DNA of 64,000 nucleotides from Vibrio rhodolitus (GCF_003350325.1 NZ_QLYZ01000022.1:1-64000), one strand, 5' to 3'; shown: positions 28,369 through 37,643, counted from the stretch's first letter. Numbers and translations: made by a program. Notes: generated by a model from the sequence alone, not told the origin.

Positions 28369-29319
28369 ATGTTTAGCAAAATTTTAGGTACTGGCAGCTA
28401 CTTGCCATCTCAAGTGCGTACTAACGCAGACTTAGAGAAAATGGTAGATACAACCGACGAGTGGATCGTTGCACGTACGGGCATCAAAGAGCGCCGCATC
28501 GCTGCTGAAAACGAAACCGTTGCCGACATGGGTTATCATGCTGCTGTGAATGCGATTGATATGGCAGGCATCGATAAAAATGACATCGATCTTATTATCG
28601 TTGCGACAACCAGTGGTAGCCACACTTTCCCTTCTGCTGCCTGTCAGGTTCAAGCGCAACTGGATATTAAAGGTTGCCCAGCATTCGATTTGGCAGCGGC
28701 TTGTTCAGGCTTTGTTTATGCGCTGTCAGTTGCAGACCAGCACATTAAAACGGGCATGTGTAAAAATGTGCTAGTGATTGGTGCCGACGCGCTTTCAAAA
28801 ACCTGTGACCCAACTGACCGCTCAACCATCATTTTGTTTGGTGATGCAGCTGGTGCAGTGGTACTGGGCGCGAGTGAAGAGCCAGGAATCATCTCTACAC
28901 ACATCTTTGCTGATGGTGCATTCGGTGACCTGTTAAGCCTGCCTGTCCCTGAACGCGGTAAAGATGCCGATAAGTGGCTGCACATGGCGGGTAACGAAGT
29001 TTTCAAAGTGGCAGTCACACAGCTTTCTAAGCTAGTGAAAGACACGCTTGAAGCCAACAACATGCACAAATCTGAGTTAGATTGGTTGGTGCCTCACCAA
29101 GCAAACTACCGCATTATTTCTGCGACAGCGAAGAAGCTTTCTATGTCGCTTGATCAGGTGGTGCTAACCCTTGATAAACACGGCAACACTTCAGCAGCAA
29201 CTGTGCCTACGGCACTAGATGAAGCGGTACGTGATGGTCGTATTAAACGCGGTCAAACTCTTCTACTTGAAGCGTTTGGTGGCGGTTTTACTTGGGGCTC
29301 AGCGCTAGTTAAGTTCTAA
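28369..29319 (+). CDS. fabH: Beta-ketoacyl-ACP synthase III
   Basis: FabH starts fatty-acid synthesis by condensing acetyl-CoA with malonyl-ACP. The Cys-His-Asn triad is visible: Cys112 in DLAAACSGFVYAL, His in VPHQANYRI, and Asn in DKHGNTSAATVP. Length (316) matches E. coli's 317. It is coupled to plsX by a 5-base gap. Confidence 0.97.
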   Translation: MFSKILGTGSYLPSQVRTNADLEKMVDTTDEWIVARTGIKERRIAAENETVADMGYHAAVNAIDMAGIDKNDIDLIIVATTSGSHTFPSAACQVQAQLDIKGCPAFDLAAACSGFVYALSVADQHIKTGMCKNVLVIGADALSKTCDPTDRSTIILFGDAAGAVVLGASEEPGIISTHIFADGAFGDLLSLPVPERGKDADKWLHMAGNEVFKVAVTQLSKLVKDTLEANNMHKSELDWLVPHQANYRIISATAKKLSMSLDQVVLTLDKHGNTSAATVPTALDEAVRDGRIKRGQTLLLEAFGGGFTWGSALVKF

Positions 29320-29336
29320 GTACAGGATTTCAATTT

Positions 29337-29358
29337 AAGATGCACTTAGGTGCATCTT
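29337..29358 (+). promoter_or_regulatory. Hairpin between fabH and fabD (attenuator or processing site)
   Basis: A 9-10-bp stem AGATGCAC / GTGCATCT with loop TTAG is followed by a T-rich but interrupted tract (TCTTTCTTCTCTTTG). It may partly terminate or stabilise the message inside the fab operon, or sit near a fabD promoter. Confidence 0.5.
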
Positions 29359-29388
29359 CTTTCTTCTCTTTGTTTTAAGGAAAACAAC

Positions 29389-30312
29389 ATGAGCAAGTTT
29401 GCTATCGTATTTCCAGGTCAAGGTTCACAAGCTGTAGGTATGCTTGCTGAGCTTGGCGAACAATATGACGTAGTAAAACAAACTTTTGCTGAGGCGTCTG
29501 ATGCACTAGGTTACGATCTATGGGCATTGGTTCAAAATGGTCCTGCAGAAGATCTTAACCAAACTCACCGCACACAACCTGCACTGCTGGCTTCTTCAGT
29601 GGCGATTTGGCGTGTATGGCAAGAGCTTGGTCTTGAGCAGCCTGTAAACCTAGCGGGTCACAGCCTAGGTGAATACTCAGCGCTAGTATGTGCGGGTGTT
29701 ATCGATTTTAAACAAGCAATCAAATTGGTTGAGCTACGTGGTCAACTAATGCAAGAAGCAGTACCTGCGGGTACGGGCGCAATGTTTGCGATCATCGGTC
29801 TAGATGATGAGTCAATTGCTAAAGCTTGTGAAGAAGCGGCTCAAGGTGATGTTGTTTCACCAGTAAACTTCAACTCTCCTGGTCAAGTAGTTATTGCTGG
29901 TAGCAAAGAAGCAGTAGAGCGCGCTGGCGCACTTTGTAAAGAAGCGGGTGCTAAACGTGCACTACCACTTCCTGTTTCAGTTCCATCTCACTGTGCACTA
30001 ATGAAGCCAGCAGCAGACAAGCTTGCTGTTGCACTAGAAGAGATCGAATTCAACACGCCTCAGCTACCTGTTATCAACAACGTTGATGTAGTGGCAGAAA
30101 CTGATCCTGCGAAGATCAAAAATGCACTAGTTCGTCAGCTATACAGCCCAGTACGTTGGACTGAGAGCGTGCAGCTAATGAGCGAGCAAGGCGTTGAGAA
30201 ATTGCTAGAAGTAGGTCCAGGCAAAGTGTTAACTGGTCTAACTAAACGTATCGTTAAAACGCTAGATGCAGCGGCTGTAAACGATGTGGCTTCTCTAGAA
30301 GCGGCAAAATAA
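29389..30312 (+). CDS. fabD: Malonyl-CoA:ACP transacylase
   Basis: FabD loads malonyl groups onto ACP. The 307-residue protein starts MSKFAIVFPGQGSQAVGM with AAGG 8-9 bases upstream. The nucleophile Ser92 lies in GHSLGEYSALV, with the catalytic His in VPSHCALM. The longer frame from 29350 lacks a ribosome site and is not used. It lies 30 bases before fabG. Confidence 0.97.
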   Translation: MSKFAIVFPGQGSQAVGMLAELGEQYDVVKQTFAEASDALGYDLWALVQNGPAEDLNQTHRTQPALLASSVAIWRVWQELGLEQPVNLAGHSLGEYSALVCAGVIDFKQAIKLVELRGQLMQEAVPAGTGAMFAIIGLDDESIAKACEEAAQGDVVSPVNFNSPGQVVIAGSKEAVERAGALCKEAGAKRALPLPVSVPSHCALMKPAADKLAVALEEIEFNTPQLPVINNVDVVAETDPAKIKNALVRQLYSPVRWTESVQLMSEQGVEKLLEVGPGKVLTGLTKRIVKTLDAAAVNDVASLEAAK

Positions 30313-30342
30313 TCAGCTGACGTAAGCATAAGGAACGCAAAA

Positions 30343-31080
30343 ATGATGAATCTAGAAGGCAAGATTGCCCTAGTAACTGGTGCTAGCCGTGGTATTGGTC
30401 GTGCAATCGCTGAACTTTTGGTTGAGCGTGGCGCAACAGTAATCGGTACGGCAACCTCTGAAAGCGGCGCAGCTGCTATCAGTGAGTACCTAGGTGAGAA
30501 CGGTAAAGGTCTTGCTCTAAACGTAACTGACGTTGAGTCTATTGAAGCAACACTAAAAACCATCAATGATGAGTTTGGTGTGATTGATATCCTAGTGAAC
30601 AACGCAGGTATCACACGCGATAACCTACTGATGCGCATGAAAGATGATGAGTGGAATGACATCATCGATACTAACCTAACGCCAATCTTCCGCATGTCTA
30701 AAGCGGTTCTACGTGGCATGATGAAAAAACGCGCTGGTCGCATCATCAACGTGGGTTCAGTTGTTGGTACTATGGGTAACGCAGGTCAAACTAACTATGC
30801 TGCAGCGAAAGCGGGTGTGATTGGTTTTACTAAATCTATGGCACGTGAAGTGGCTTCTCGTGGCGTAACGGTTAACACTGTAGCGCCTGGTTTTATCGAA
30901 ACAGATATGACTAAAGCGCTAAATGATGACCAACGTGCAGCAACGTTAGCGAACGTACCTGCAGGTCGTCTAGGTGACCCTCGTGAGATTGCATCGGCTG
31001 TTGCATTTTTAGCATCGCCAGAAGCGGCATACATCACAGGTGAAACTTTGCATGTTAACGGCGGCATGTATATGGTTTAA
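30343..31080 (+). CDS. fabG: 3-oxoacyl-ACP reductase
   Basis: FabG performs the NADPH-dependent reduction in each elongation cycle. The SDR features are clear: VTGASRGIGRAIAE cofactor motif, NNAG, the catalytic Ser in NVGSVVGTMG and YxxxK (YAAAKAG), and the C-terminal TGETLHVNGGMYMV. AGGA is 8 bases before the ATG at 30343; the ATG at 30346 corresponds to the E. coli start and is possible too. The gap before acpP (31081-31315) carries regulatory signals. Confidence 0.97.
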   Translation: MMNLEGKIALVTGASRGIGRAIAELLVERGATVIGTATSESGAAAISEYLGENGKGLALNVTDVESIEATLKTINDEFGVIDILVNNAGITRDNLLMRMKDDEWNDIIDTNLTPIFRMSKAVLRGMMKKRAGRIINVGSVVGTMGNAGQTNYAAAKAGVIGFTKSMAREVASRGVTVNTVAPGFIETDMTKALNDDQRAATLANVPAGRLGDPREIASAVAFLASPEAAYITGETLHVNGGMYMV

Positions 31081-31154
31081 TAGCTAAGTTTGAACACAAC
31101 TGGCGGGAAATATGTAAGCTTCTCGCCATAAAACTGTGAAACTTGCTATTAGCT

Positions 31155-31171
31155 TGCACAAGATTTGTGCA
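31155..31171. repeat. Palindrome TGCACAA-GAT-TTGTGCA upstream of acpP
   Basis: A perfect inverted repeat with 7-bp arms and a 3-base spacer, followed by GATATAAG, which could serve as a -10 element with TTGCAC as a -35. It may be an operator for acpP transcription; no matching regulator is recognised. Confidence 0.4.
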
Positions 31172-31217
31172 TGATATAAGTCAAAAATGTATTGAATTTC
31201 GGTTAAAATCGCTAAAA

Positions 31218-31234
31218 TTGTGGTTTGACCAGCA
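31218..31234 (+). promoter_or_regulatory. FadR-like site upstream of acpP
   Basis: TGGTTTGACCA (31221-31231) fits the TGGTNNGACCA core of FadR operators and overlaps a TTGACC -35-like hexamer, about 85 bases before the acpP start. FadR activates some fatty-acid synthesis genes in E. coli. The match is partial and unproven. Confidence 0.45.
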
Positions 31235-31315
31235 AGGTCCCCCTTGCAACTTTCAATAGTTCTAATAAACTACGGAATCATCGCATTGAGCGAAATCTGT
31301 AAAGGAAAAGAAAAA

Positions 31316-31549
31316 ATGAGCAACATCGAAGAACGCGTAAAGAAAATCATTGTTGAACAGCTAGGTGTAGACGAAGCAGAAGTTAAAAACGAAGCTTCAT
31401 TTGTTGACGATCTAGGTGCTGATTCTCTAGACACTGTTGAACTAGTAATGGCTCTAGAAGAAGAATTCGACACTGAGATTCCAGACGAAGAAGCTGAGAA
31501 GATCACTACTGTTCAAGCTGCAATCGACTACGTGAACAGCGCTCAGTAA
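31316..31549 (+). CDS. acpP: Acyl carrier protein
   Basis: The 77-residue, highly acidic ACP carries the phosphopantetheine attachment Ser37 (counting Met) in [27 protein letters not shown] lies 7-9 bases before the ATG. Expression is expected to be very high, and the codon choice is correspondingly biased. The separate promoter region and the strong terminator after it suggest a monocistronic acpP message alongside the operon transcript. Confidence 0.98.
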
Positions 31550-31560
31550 TATCTCCCCCC

Positions 31561-31590
31561 AGGCGGCCTTCTGGCCGCCTGAGTTTTTTT
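31561..31590 (+). terminator. Terminator of acpP
   Basis: An 8-bp GC-rich perfect stem (AGGCGGCC / GGCCGCCT) with a TTCT loop is followed by GAG and T7. Confidence 0.92.
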
Positions 31591-31642
31591 ATAACTCTTC
31601 TATATCTCTCATAGAATCATTTCATTTCCGGAGAATAAAATC

Positions 31643-32884
31643 GTGTCCAAGCGTCGTGTTGTTGTCACTGGCATGGGTATGTTGTCACCGGTAGGCAACA
31701 CTGTAGAATCATCATGGAAGGCCCTGCTAGAAGGTCAAAGTGGTATCGTTAATATCGAGCACTTTGATGCTACTAATTTCTCTACTCGCTTTGCAGGTCT
31801 AGTTAAAGATTTTAACTGCGAAGAGTACATGTCTAAAAAAGATGCTCGTAAAATGGATCTATTCATCCAATACGGCATTGCAGCTGGTATCCAAGCTCTA
31901 GACGATTCAGGCTTACAAGTTAACGAAGAAAACGCAGCGCGCATCGGTGTTGCGATCGGTTCAGGCATCGGCGGTCTAGACCTAATTGAAACTGGTCACA
32001 CAGCACTAGTTGATAAAGGTCCACGTAAAGTTAGCCCATTCTTCGTACCATCAACCATCGTAAACATGGTTGCAGGTAACCTATCTATCATGCGTGGTCT
32101 TCGTGGTCCTAATATCGCTATCTCAACAGCGTGTACAACAGGTCTGCATAACATCGGTCATGCTGCGCGTATGATCGCTTACGGTGATGCTGATGCAATG
32201 GTAGCGGGTGGCTCAGAAAAAGCTTCTACGCCACTAGGCATGGCGGGTTTCGGTGCGGCTAAAGCACTTTCAACTCGTAACGATGAGCCACAAAAGGCTT
32301 CTCGTCCATGGGATAAAGATCGTGACGGTTTCGTTCTAGGTGACGGTGCTGGCATGATGGTACTTGAAGAGTACGAACACGCGAAAGCGCGTGGTGCTAA
32401 GATCTACGCAGAGCTAGTTGGCTTTGGTATGTCTGGCGATGCTTACCACATGACTTCACCAAGTGAAGACGGTTCAGGTGGTGCGCTAGCGATGGAAGCG
32501 GCAATGCGTGACGCGGGTATCGTTGGTACTCAAGTTGGTTACGTGAACGCTCACGGTACATCAACGCCAGCAGGCGATGTAGCGGAAATCAAAGGCGTTA
32601 AACGTGCACTTGGTGAAGAAGGTGCGAAGCAAGTTAAAGTATCTTCAACGAAATCAATGACTGGTCACCTACTAGGTGCAGCGGGTTCAGTTGAAGCTAT
32701 CATCACCGTGTTGTCTCTAGTTGACCAAATCGTTCCACCAACGATCAACCTAGACAACCCAGAAGAAGGTCTAGATATCGACCTAGTTCCACATGTGGCT
32801 CAAAAAGTCGATATGGAATACGCTATCTGTAACTCTTTTGGTTTCGGCGGTACTAACGGTTCACTTGTATTTAAGAAAATTTAA
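31643..32884 (+). CDS. fabF: Beta-ketoacyl-ACP synthase II
   Basis: FabF elongates acyl-ACP and in E. coli controls thermal regulation of cis-vaccenate. The 413-residue protein has the nucleophile Cys164 in STACTTGLHNIG, and the two His of the condensing triad in NAHGTSTPAGD and KSMTGHLLGAAG. The start is GTG at 31643 with GGAGA 9 bases before. A terminator follows, although pabC and mltG continue in the same direction. Confidence 0.97.
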   Translation: MSKRRVVVTGMGMLSPVGNTVESSWKALLEGQSGIVNIEHFDATNFSTRFAGLVKDFNCEEYMSKKDARKMDLFIQYGIAAGIQALDDSGLQVNEENAARIGVAIGSGIGGLDLIETGHTALVDKGPRKVSPFFVPSTIVNMVAGNLSIMRGLRGPNIAISTACTTGLHNIGHAARMIAYGDADAMVAGGSEKASTPLGMAGFGAAKALSTRNDEPQKASRPWDKDRDGFVLGDGAGMMVLEEYEHAKARGAKIYAELVGFGMSGDAYHMTSPSEDGSGGALAMEAAMRDAGIVGTQVGYVNAHGTSTPAGDVAEIKGVKRALGEEGAKQVKVSSTKSMTGHLLGAAGSVEAIITVLSLVDQIVPPTINLDNPEEGLDIDLVPHVAQKVDMEYAICNSFGFGGTNGSLVFKKI

Positions 32885-32915
32885 GCAAGAAACTGATCCG
32901 AATCTGTGATAAAAC

Positions 32916-32948
32916 GGCCTGATGCTTTTGCTATCAGGCCTTTTTTTT
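32916..32948 (+). terminator. Terminator of fabF
   Basis: An 8-bp stem (GGCCTGAT / ATCAGGCC) with a 9-base loop is followed by an uninterrupted T8. A promoter for pabC is expected in 32949-33025. Confidence 0.92.
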
Positions 32949-33025
32949 GCCCAATGTGGCAAATGAGAGATCTGCAAGAAAGACCAAATACTTATTCTGG
33001 TTGGCAACATACGTAGGGACAAATT

Positions 33026-33829
33026 GTGTATTGGCTTAACGGACAACCCACCGACTCGATCTCTGTACTCGATCGTTCTTTTCAATATGGTGACGGCTGT
33101 TTCACGACCATGCTGACTAGGCATGGAGTAGTGGAGGGGTGGAGTTATCATCTGCAGCGCATGCAAGCTTGTTTAACTGCGTTGGCAATCGCCCAACCCG
33201 ATTGGCAATTGGTCGAGAAATGGCTAGCTCGCGCGGCCAGTCACGATGCACTTGCTGGTCTAAAACTTCATATTAGTCGTGGCGAAGGGGGCAGAGGTTA
33301 TAGCGCTACTCAAGTCAGTGCTCCTAATGTTACTATTAGCGACTTTGCGTTCCCCTCTCACTATTATCAGTGGCAACAAGAGGGGATAGAGTTAGGTGTT
33401 TGTCAGACTCGTTTGGGGCTCAATCCTTTGCTTGCCGGGCATAAGCACAACAACCGTTTAGAGCAGGTGTTGGTGAAAGCTGAGCTTGATCAACGTCAGT
33501 TAACCGACGGTGTGGTGTTAAATTTGTCCGAACAGGTGATTGAAACCAGTATGGCGAATCTTTTCTGGTGTAAAGACAATGTGCTTTATACGCCAGATTT
33601 GTCGATGTCAGGCGTAGCTGGAGTTGCCAGAAGGCGGGTGTTGGAACTTGCCGAGCGCAATCAGATTCATGTCCTGATGGGCGAGTTTGGCTTACAGGAA
33701 CTCTTGCGAGCTGACGAAGTGTTTATCACCAACTCTATTTTAGGCGTAGCCCCAATTACGGGGATTGCAGGACAGTCTTTCCCTATTGGAAAGCTGACAA
33801 GAAGTATTCAGGAGATGTTGTCCCCGTGA
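33026..33829 (+). CDS. pabC: Aminodeoxychorismate lyase
   Basis: PabC is the PLP-dependent lyase giving 4-aminobenzoate for folate. The 267-residue protein opens YWLNGQPTDSISVLDRSFQYGDGCFTTM, with the PLP Lys in LAGHKHNNRLEQVLVKAEL and the family segments EQVIETSMANLFW and ADEVFITNSILGVAPIT. The start is GTG, with GTAGGG 6 bases before. Its TGA overlaps the GTG of mltG by four bases, so the two are translationally coupled. Confidence 0.94.
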   Translation: MYWLNGQPTDSISVLDRSFQYGDGCFTTMLTRHGVVEGWSYHLQRMQACLTALAIAQPDWQLVEKWLARAASHDALAGLKLHISRGEGGRGYSATQVSAPNVTISDFAFPSHYYQWQQEGIELGVCQTRLGLNPLLAGHKHNNRLEQVLVKAELDQRQLTDGVVLNLSEQVIETSMANLFWCKDNVLYTPDLSMSGVAGVARRRVLELAERNQIHVLMGEFGLQELLRADEVFITNSILGVAPITGIAGQSFPIGKLTRSIQEMLSP

Positions 33830-34842
33830 TTAAGAAGATCACTCTATTGTTAGTTCTAGTTGCCGCTATGGCTGCTGGCGCATTTTTCTATTTAACTAAG
33901 CAGGTTGAGCAGTTTGTTACCCAGCCGTTGCAGTTGACTCAAGAACAAATCTTTACCGTTAAGCCTGGTACCAGTTTTCAGCGTGTGTTAGCTCAGTTGA
34001 ACGAGCAGAAACTGATCACCAGTAGTGAAGTGGTGAAAGTGATCCGCCATTTCCATCCTGAACTCACTCAGCTGCGAGCTGGTACTTATCTTATCACGCC
34101 GCAAATGAACCTAACCGAGGCGCTAGAGCTATTTAAAACCGGTAAAGAACATCAGTTTTCGATTACCTTCGTTGAAGGCTCTCGTTTTAGTGAGTGGCGC
34201 ACGATTTTAGAAAATGCGCCGTACCTTGAACACAAAACCAGTGAGATGTCAGAAGAAGAGATCGCGAAATCGCTTGGCCTTACACACAGTAAATTGGAAG
34301 GGCTATTTCTGGCTGAAACGTTCAATTACACATACGGCACGTCCGATTTAGACATTCTGAAACGTTCGGCGGATAAACTGCAGTCAGTATTGGATGAAGC
34401 TTGGCAAAATCGCCAAGACAAACTGCCGTTGAAAACACCGTATGATGCCTTAATTTTGGCCTCTATTATTGAAAAAGAGACGGCGGTGGAATCTGAACGT
34501 GAGCGAGTGGCATCGGTATTTGTTAACCGTCTTAACAAGCGCATGCGCTTGCAAACTGATCCAACCGTTATCTATGGCATGGGCGACAACTACGATGGCA
34601 ATATTCGCAAGAAAGATCTCCGTACGCCAACACCTTACAATACCTATGTCATTTTTGGTCTGCCACCAACACCGATTGCGATGGCGGGCGAAGCCTCGAT
34701 TAAAGCGGCACTGAACCCTGAGGACAGCAACTACTTCTATTTTGTTGCCAGTGGTAAAGGTGGTCATGTCTTTTCGAAGAACTTAGCCGATCATAACCGC
34801 GCGGTTCGTGCTTATTTACGCCATTTAAGAAGTAACAAATAA
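33826..34842 (+). CDS. mltG: Endolytic murein transglycosylase
   Basis: MltG (YceG) is an inner-membrane protein that cleaves nascent glycan strands in the periplasm, setting chain length. It has a single N-terminal anchor (ITLLLVLVAAMAAGAFFYL), a LysM-like region, and the catalytic Glu in ASIIEKETAVESERERVASVFVNRL. The C-terminal TPYNTYVIFGLPPTPI is a family mark. The GTG start overlaps pabC. The 338 residues match E. coli's 340. Confidence 0.95.
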   Translation: MIKKITLLLVLVAAMAAGAFFYLTKQVEQFVTQPLQLTQEQIFTVKPGTSFQRVLAQLNEQKLITSSEVVKVIRHFHPELTQLRAGTYLITPQMNLTEALELFKTGKEHQFSITFVEGSRFSEWRTILENAPYLEHKTSEMSEEEIAKSLGLTHSKLEGLFLAETFNYTYGTSDLDILKRSADKLQSVLDEAWQNRQDKLPLKTPYDALILASIIEKETAVESERERVASVFVNRLNKRMRLQTDPTVIYGMGDNYDGNIRKKDLRTPTPYNTYVIFGLPPTPIAMAGEASIKAALNPEDSNYFYFVASGKGGHVFSKNLADHNRAVRAYLRHLRSNK

Positions 34843-34846
34843 TTTT

Positions 34847-35479
34847 ATGAAACAAGCTAAATTTATCGTTGTAGAAGGCCTTGAGGGCGCAGGAAAAAGT
34901 ACGGCTATCAATGCGGTACTAGACGTATTAAAACGTAGTGGTATTGAGTCTATCCAACACACCCGCGAGCCGGGCGGTACTGTTCTGGCAGAAAAGTTAC
35001 GTGAATTGGTTAAGCAAGAGCACGAAGGCGAAGTTCTGCAAGATATGACTGAGCTGTTGATGATGTACGCATCACGCGTGCAACTGGTCGAAAATGTGAT
35101 TAAACCTGCGCTAACAAATGGTACGTGGGTAGTGGGTGACCGTCATGATATGTCATCGCAAGCCTACCAAGGTGGTGGTCGTCAGATCCCTCGCCAAACT
35201 ATGCAGGCGTTGCGTGAGACGACTCTAGGCGAGTTTAAGCCCGACTTTACCTTATACCTAGATCTAGATCCGCGAGTAGGGCTAGAGCGTGCTCGTGGAC
35301 GCGGAGAGCTGGACCGTATCGAGAAAATGGATATGAGCTTTTTCGATCGCACCCGTGAACGTTACCTTGAAATCGCCAATAGCGACGAGAGTATTGTAGT
35401 GATTAATGCCGAGCAGGCTATGGACAAGGTTGCTGCGGATATTCAAGCGGCACTAGAACAATGGCTGGACAACCTGTAA
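34847..35479 (+). CDS. tmk: Thymidylate kinase
   Basis: Tmk phosphorylates dTMP to dTDP. The 210-residue protein shows the P-loop VVEGLEGAGKSTAINAV, the DR[YH] segment (VVGDRHDMSSQAYQGGGR) and the LID region RARGRGELDRIE. It begins 4 bases after mltG and ends in TAA sharing one base with the holB ATG. Confidence 0.96.
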   Translation: MKQAKFIVVEGLEGAGKSTAINAVLDVLKRSGIESIQHTREPGGTVLAEKLRELVKQEHEGEVLQDMTELLMMYASRVQLVENVIKPALTNGTWVVGDRHDMSSQAYQGGGRQIPRQTMQALRETTLGEFKPDFTLYLDLDPRVGLERARGRGELDRIEKMDMSFFDRTRERYLEIANSDESIVVINAEQAMDKVAADIQAALEQWLDNL

Positions 35480-36441
35480 TGGCGCAGCTTTACCCTTGGT
35501 TAACGCCATTGTGGGAGCAGTGGCAGGCGCATTTAGAAGCGGATCGTTTTCCTAATGCTGCTTTGTTGATCGCTAAGCCTGGTTTTGGAGAGGATCAACT
35601 GGTCTCTCAATTTAGCCGCGCGGTGATGTGCAGCAACTTTGCAGCAGAGCCTTGTGGATTTTGCCACAGTTGTCAGTTGATGGAGTCCAACAACCATCCG
35701 GATTTTCACTGGATTAAACCAGAGAAAGAGGGCAAAGCAATCACTGTTGACCAAATTCGCCAATGCAATCGACTCGCGCAAGAGTCTTCGCAATTGGCGG
35801 GGTATCGCGTGATTGTGATCCAACCGGCGGATTCGATGAACGAATCCGCTGCTAACGCATTGCTCAAAACACTAGAAACTCCATCGCCAAGCTGTCTGTT
35901 TTTGCTTGTGAGCAGCGCTGCAAGTCAGTTGTTGCCGACCATCACCAGTCGCTGCCAGCAATGGCATATTTCGCCTCCAGAAGCGGCAGAGTTGACAACA
36001 TGGCTTACTGAGCAAACTCAGAAAAATGTGCCAAGCTATGCCGCGCATATTAATGGTAATGCGCCACTGAGTACGCTTAAATTTATTGAAGACGATGAGC
36101 AGAAGCGCTATCTCGCCATTGAGCAGCAGCTAGTAGAGATTGTTAGTCAGGGTGGTGATGCGATTAAACTGGCAAAAGATCTAAGTGGTGACATCGAAAA
36201 ATCTCTGCTTTGGTTGTGGTATTTATTAACCGATACGCAGAAGGTTCACTTTGGTCTTCAGCTTTCTTCTGCGGTGCCCGGCGCACAAGCTTTAGCTGAG
36301 CGAATTGAATACAATTTACTCTACCAACAGACGCAAGCATTGCAGACGTTGATTGAGCAGTTGACGCAGCACACGGGGCTTAACCGTGAGCTATTGATTT
36401 TGGACTGGTTATTTAAATTTAATGGGGACACATGTTTGTAG
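35479..36441 (+). CDS. holB: DNA polymerase III delta' subunit
   Basis: HolB is a clamp-loader subunit. Its zinc-binding cysteines are in CSNFAAEPCGFCHSCQLM, and NALLKTLETPSPSCLFLLVSS with TSRCQQW gives the AAA+ SRC motif. The start MAQLYPWL at 35479 fits E. coli MRWYPWL and couples to tmk by a TAATG; an in-frame ATG at 35461 within tmk is the alternative. Its length is 320 residues (334 in E. coli). Confidence 0.94.
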   Translation: MAQLYPWLTPLWEQWQAHLEADRFPNAALLIAKPGFGEDQLVSQFSRAVMCSNFAAEPCGFCHSCQLMESNNHPDFHWIKPEKEGKAITVDQIRQCNRLAQESSQLAGYRVIVIQPADSMNESAANALLKTLETPSPSCLFLLVSSAASQLLPTITSRCQQWHISPPEAAELTTWLTEQTQKNVPSYAAHINGNAPLSTLKFIEDDEQKRYLAIEQQLVEIVSQGGDAIKLAKDLSGDIEKSLLWLWYLLTDTQKVHFGLQLSSAVPGAQALAERIEYNLLYQQTQALQTLIEQLTQHTGLNRELLILDWLFKFNGDTCL

Positions 36442-37199
36442 ATTCTCACTGCCATCTTGATAAATTGGATTATCAAGATCTTCATCAAGGGATCGCAGAT
36501 GTGGTGGCGAAAGCTAAAGCCGCGAACGTTAATGAGTTATTGTCGGTTGGCGTCACCCTTGATGCTTTTCCGAATATGATCGAAATGATTGAGCCATTCG
36601 ATAACGTGTATGCATCGTGTGGTGTTCATCCACTGGATGTAGAAAGCGATTTTTCGTTTGAGTTGATGCGTCAATACGCCCAGCACCCTAAAGTAGTGGC
36701 AATTGGCGAAACAGGCTTAGATTACCACTACCAACCAGAAACCAAACCTTTGCAACAGCAGCGTTTTGAACAGCAAGTGGAGTTAGCCGTCGAGCTTAAC
36801 AAACCGCTTATCATTCATACGCGTAATGCTCGTCAGGATACTCTCGATATCTTACGTAATGGCGGCGCAGAAAAGTGTGGTGGTGTGATTCACTGTTTTA
36901 CTGAGGATCTTGCTTTTGCTGAGGCGGCAATGGATCTTGGTTTCTATATCTCAATTTCTGGCATCGTAACATTTAGACAAGCGACCGAATTGAAAGCAGT
37001 CGTGCAGGCGCTTCCGCTAGAACGTCTCTTGATTGAGACCGACTCGCCTTATTTAGCTCCAGTCCCTCACCGTGGTAAGCAGAATCAACCCGCTTATGTA
37101 GTTGAGGTAGCGGCATACATTGCACAGCTAAAAGGCGTGGCACTGTCAGAAGTTGGGCAAAAAACCAGCGAAAACTTCCGTAATCTTTTTTTGAGATAA
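36432..37199 (+). CDS. ycfH: TatD-family metal-dependent hydrolase (YcfH)
   Basis: The 255-residue TIM-barrel metallohydrolase has the metal ligands FVDSHCHLD, GETGLDYHY and IHCFTEDL, and the ETDSPYLAPVPHRGK motif. Members are DNase- or deacylase-like; the YcfH role in cells is not established. It overlaps holB by 10 bases and closes the pabC-mltG-tmk-holB-ycfH operon with a terminator. Confidence 0.92.
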   Translation: MFVDSHCHLDKLDYQDLHQGIADVVAKAKAANVNELLSVGVTLDAFPNMIEMIEPFDNVYASCGVHPLDVESDFSFELMRQYAQHPKVVAIGETGLDYHYQPETKPLQQQRFEQQVELAVELNKPLIIHTRNARQDTLDILRNGGAEKCGGVIHCFTEDLAFAEAAMDLGFYISISGIVTFRQATELKAVVQALPLERLLIETDSPYLAPVPHRGKQNQPAYVVEVAAYIAQLKGVALSEVGQKTSENFRNLFLR

Positions 37200-37216
37200 A
37201 AAAACGGTTGAGTAAT

Positions 37217-37242
37217 AAAAAAGGGGCGAAAGCCCCTTTTTT
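37217..37242. terminator. Terminator of ycfH operon
   Basis: An 11-bp stem (AAAAAAGGGGC / GCCCCTTTTTT) around a GAAA tetraloop is followed by T's on the plus strand and could act in both directions. Confidence 0.92.
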
Positions 37243-37643
37243 GTTCGCAAAACTTGATGTAAACGATTTTATGTTGCCTACAAGCACCCATTGTTAACTT
37301 ATATGCTCATCAAATAAGCGTTTGTAAATTTGTGACAAAAAATAACATTGCGACTTATTTTATTCGATGGCTAAAATTAATGTTTTTATGAAATTAGTTT
37401 TTGAAAAACAATGATTTAAGTTGATTTTGTGTTTATAAATTTGTGTTTTTGCGTGTGATCTATCTATTAGTTTGAAATTAAAATGACTTGCGCACTAGCA
37501 AATGCGATAAGCCTCAAGATATATTTAGAGGCAGAAAATATAACGTTACAAGTGGTTACATTTTCATTGGGTGCTAACATTTAGGCTACGGGGGTGTGCC
37601 GTTAGAGCCCAGATAACTCTAATAATCTTTCAGGAGCATAATC
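37243..37643 (+). promoter_or_regulatory. ptsG upstream region (about 400 bp, no gene)
   Basis: This AT-rich stretch holds no credible gene. Possible control elements are a CRP half-site-like TGTGATCTATC near 37454-37466, and an inverted ATTTTA / TAAAAT pair at 37357-37377 that might be an Mlc operator. CAGGAG at 37631 sets the ptsG start. None of the sites is strong. Confidence 0.5.

Noticed and set aside
30135..30749. A 204-codon antisense frame over fabD and fabG
   Set aside because: It results from strong codon bias on the coding strand; the Ser/Arg-rich translation resembles no family.
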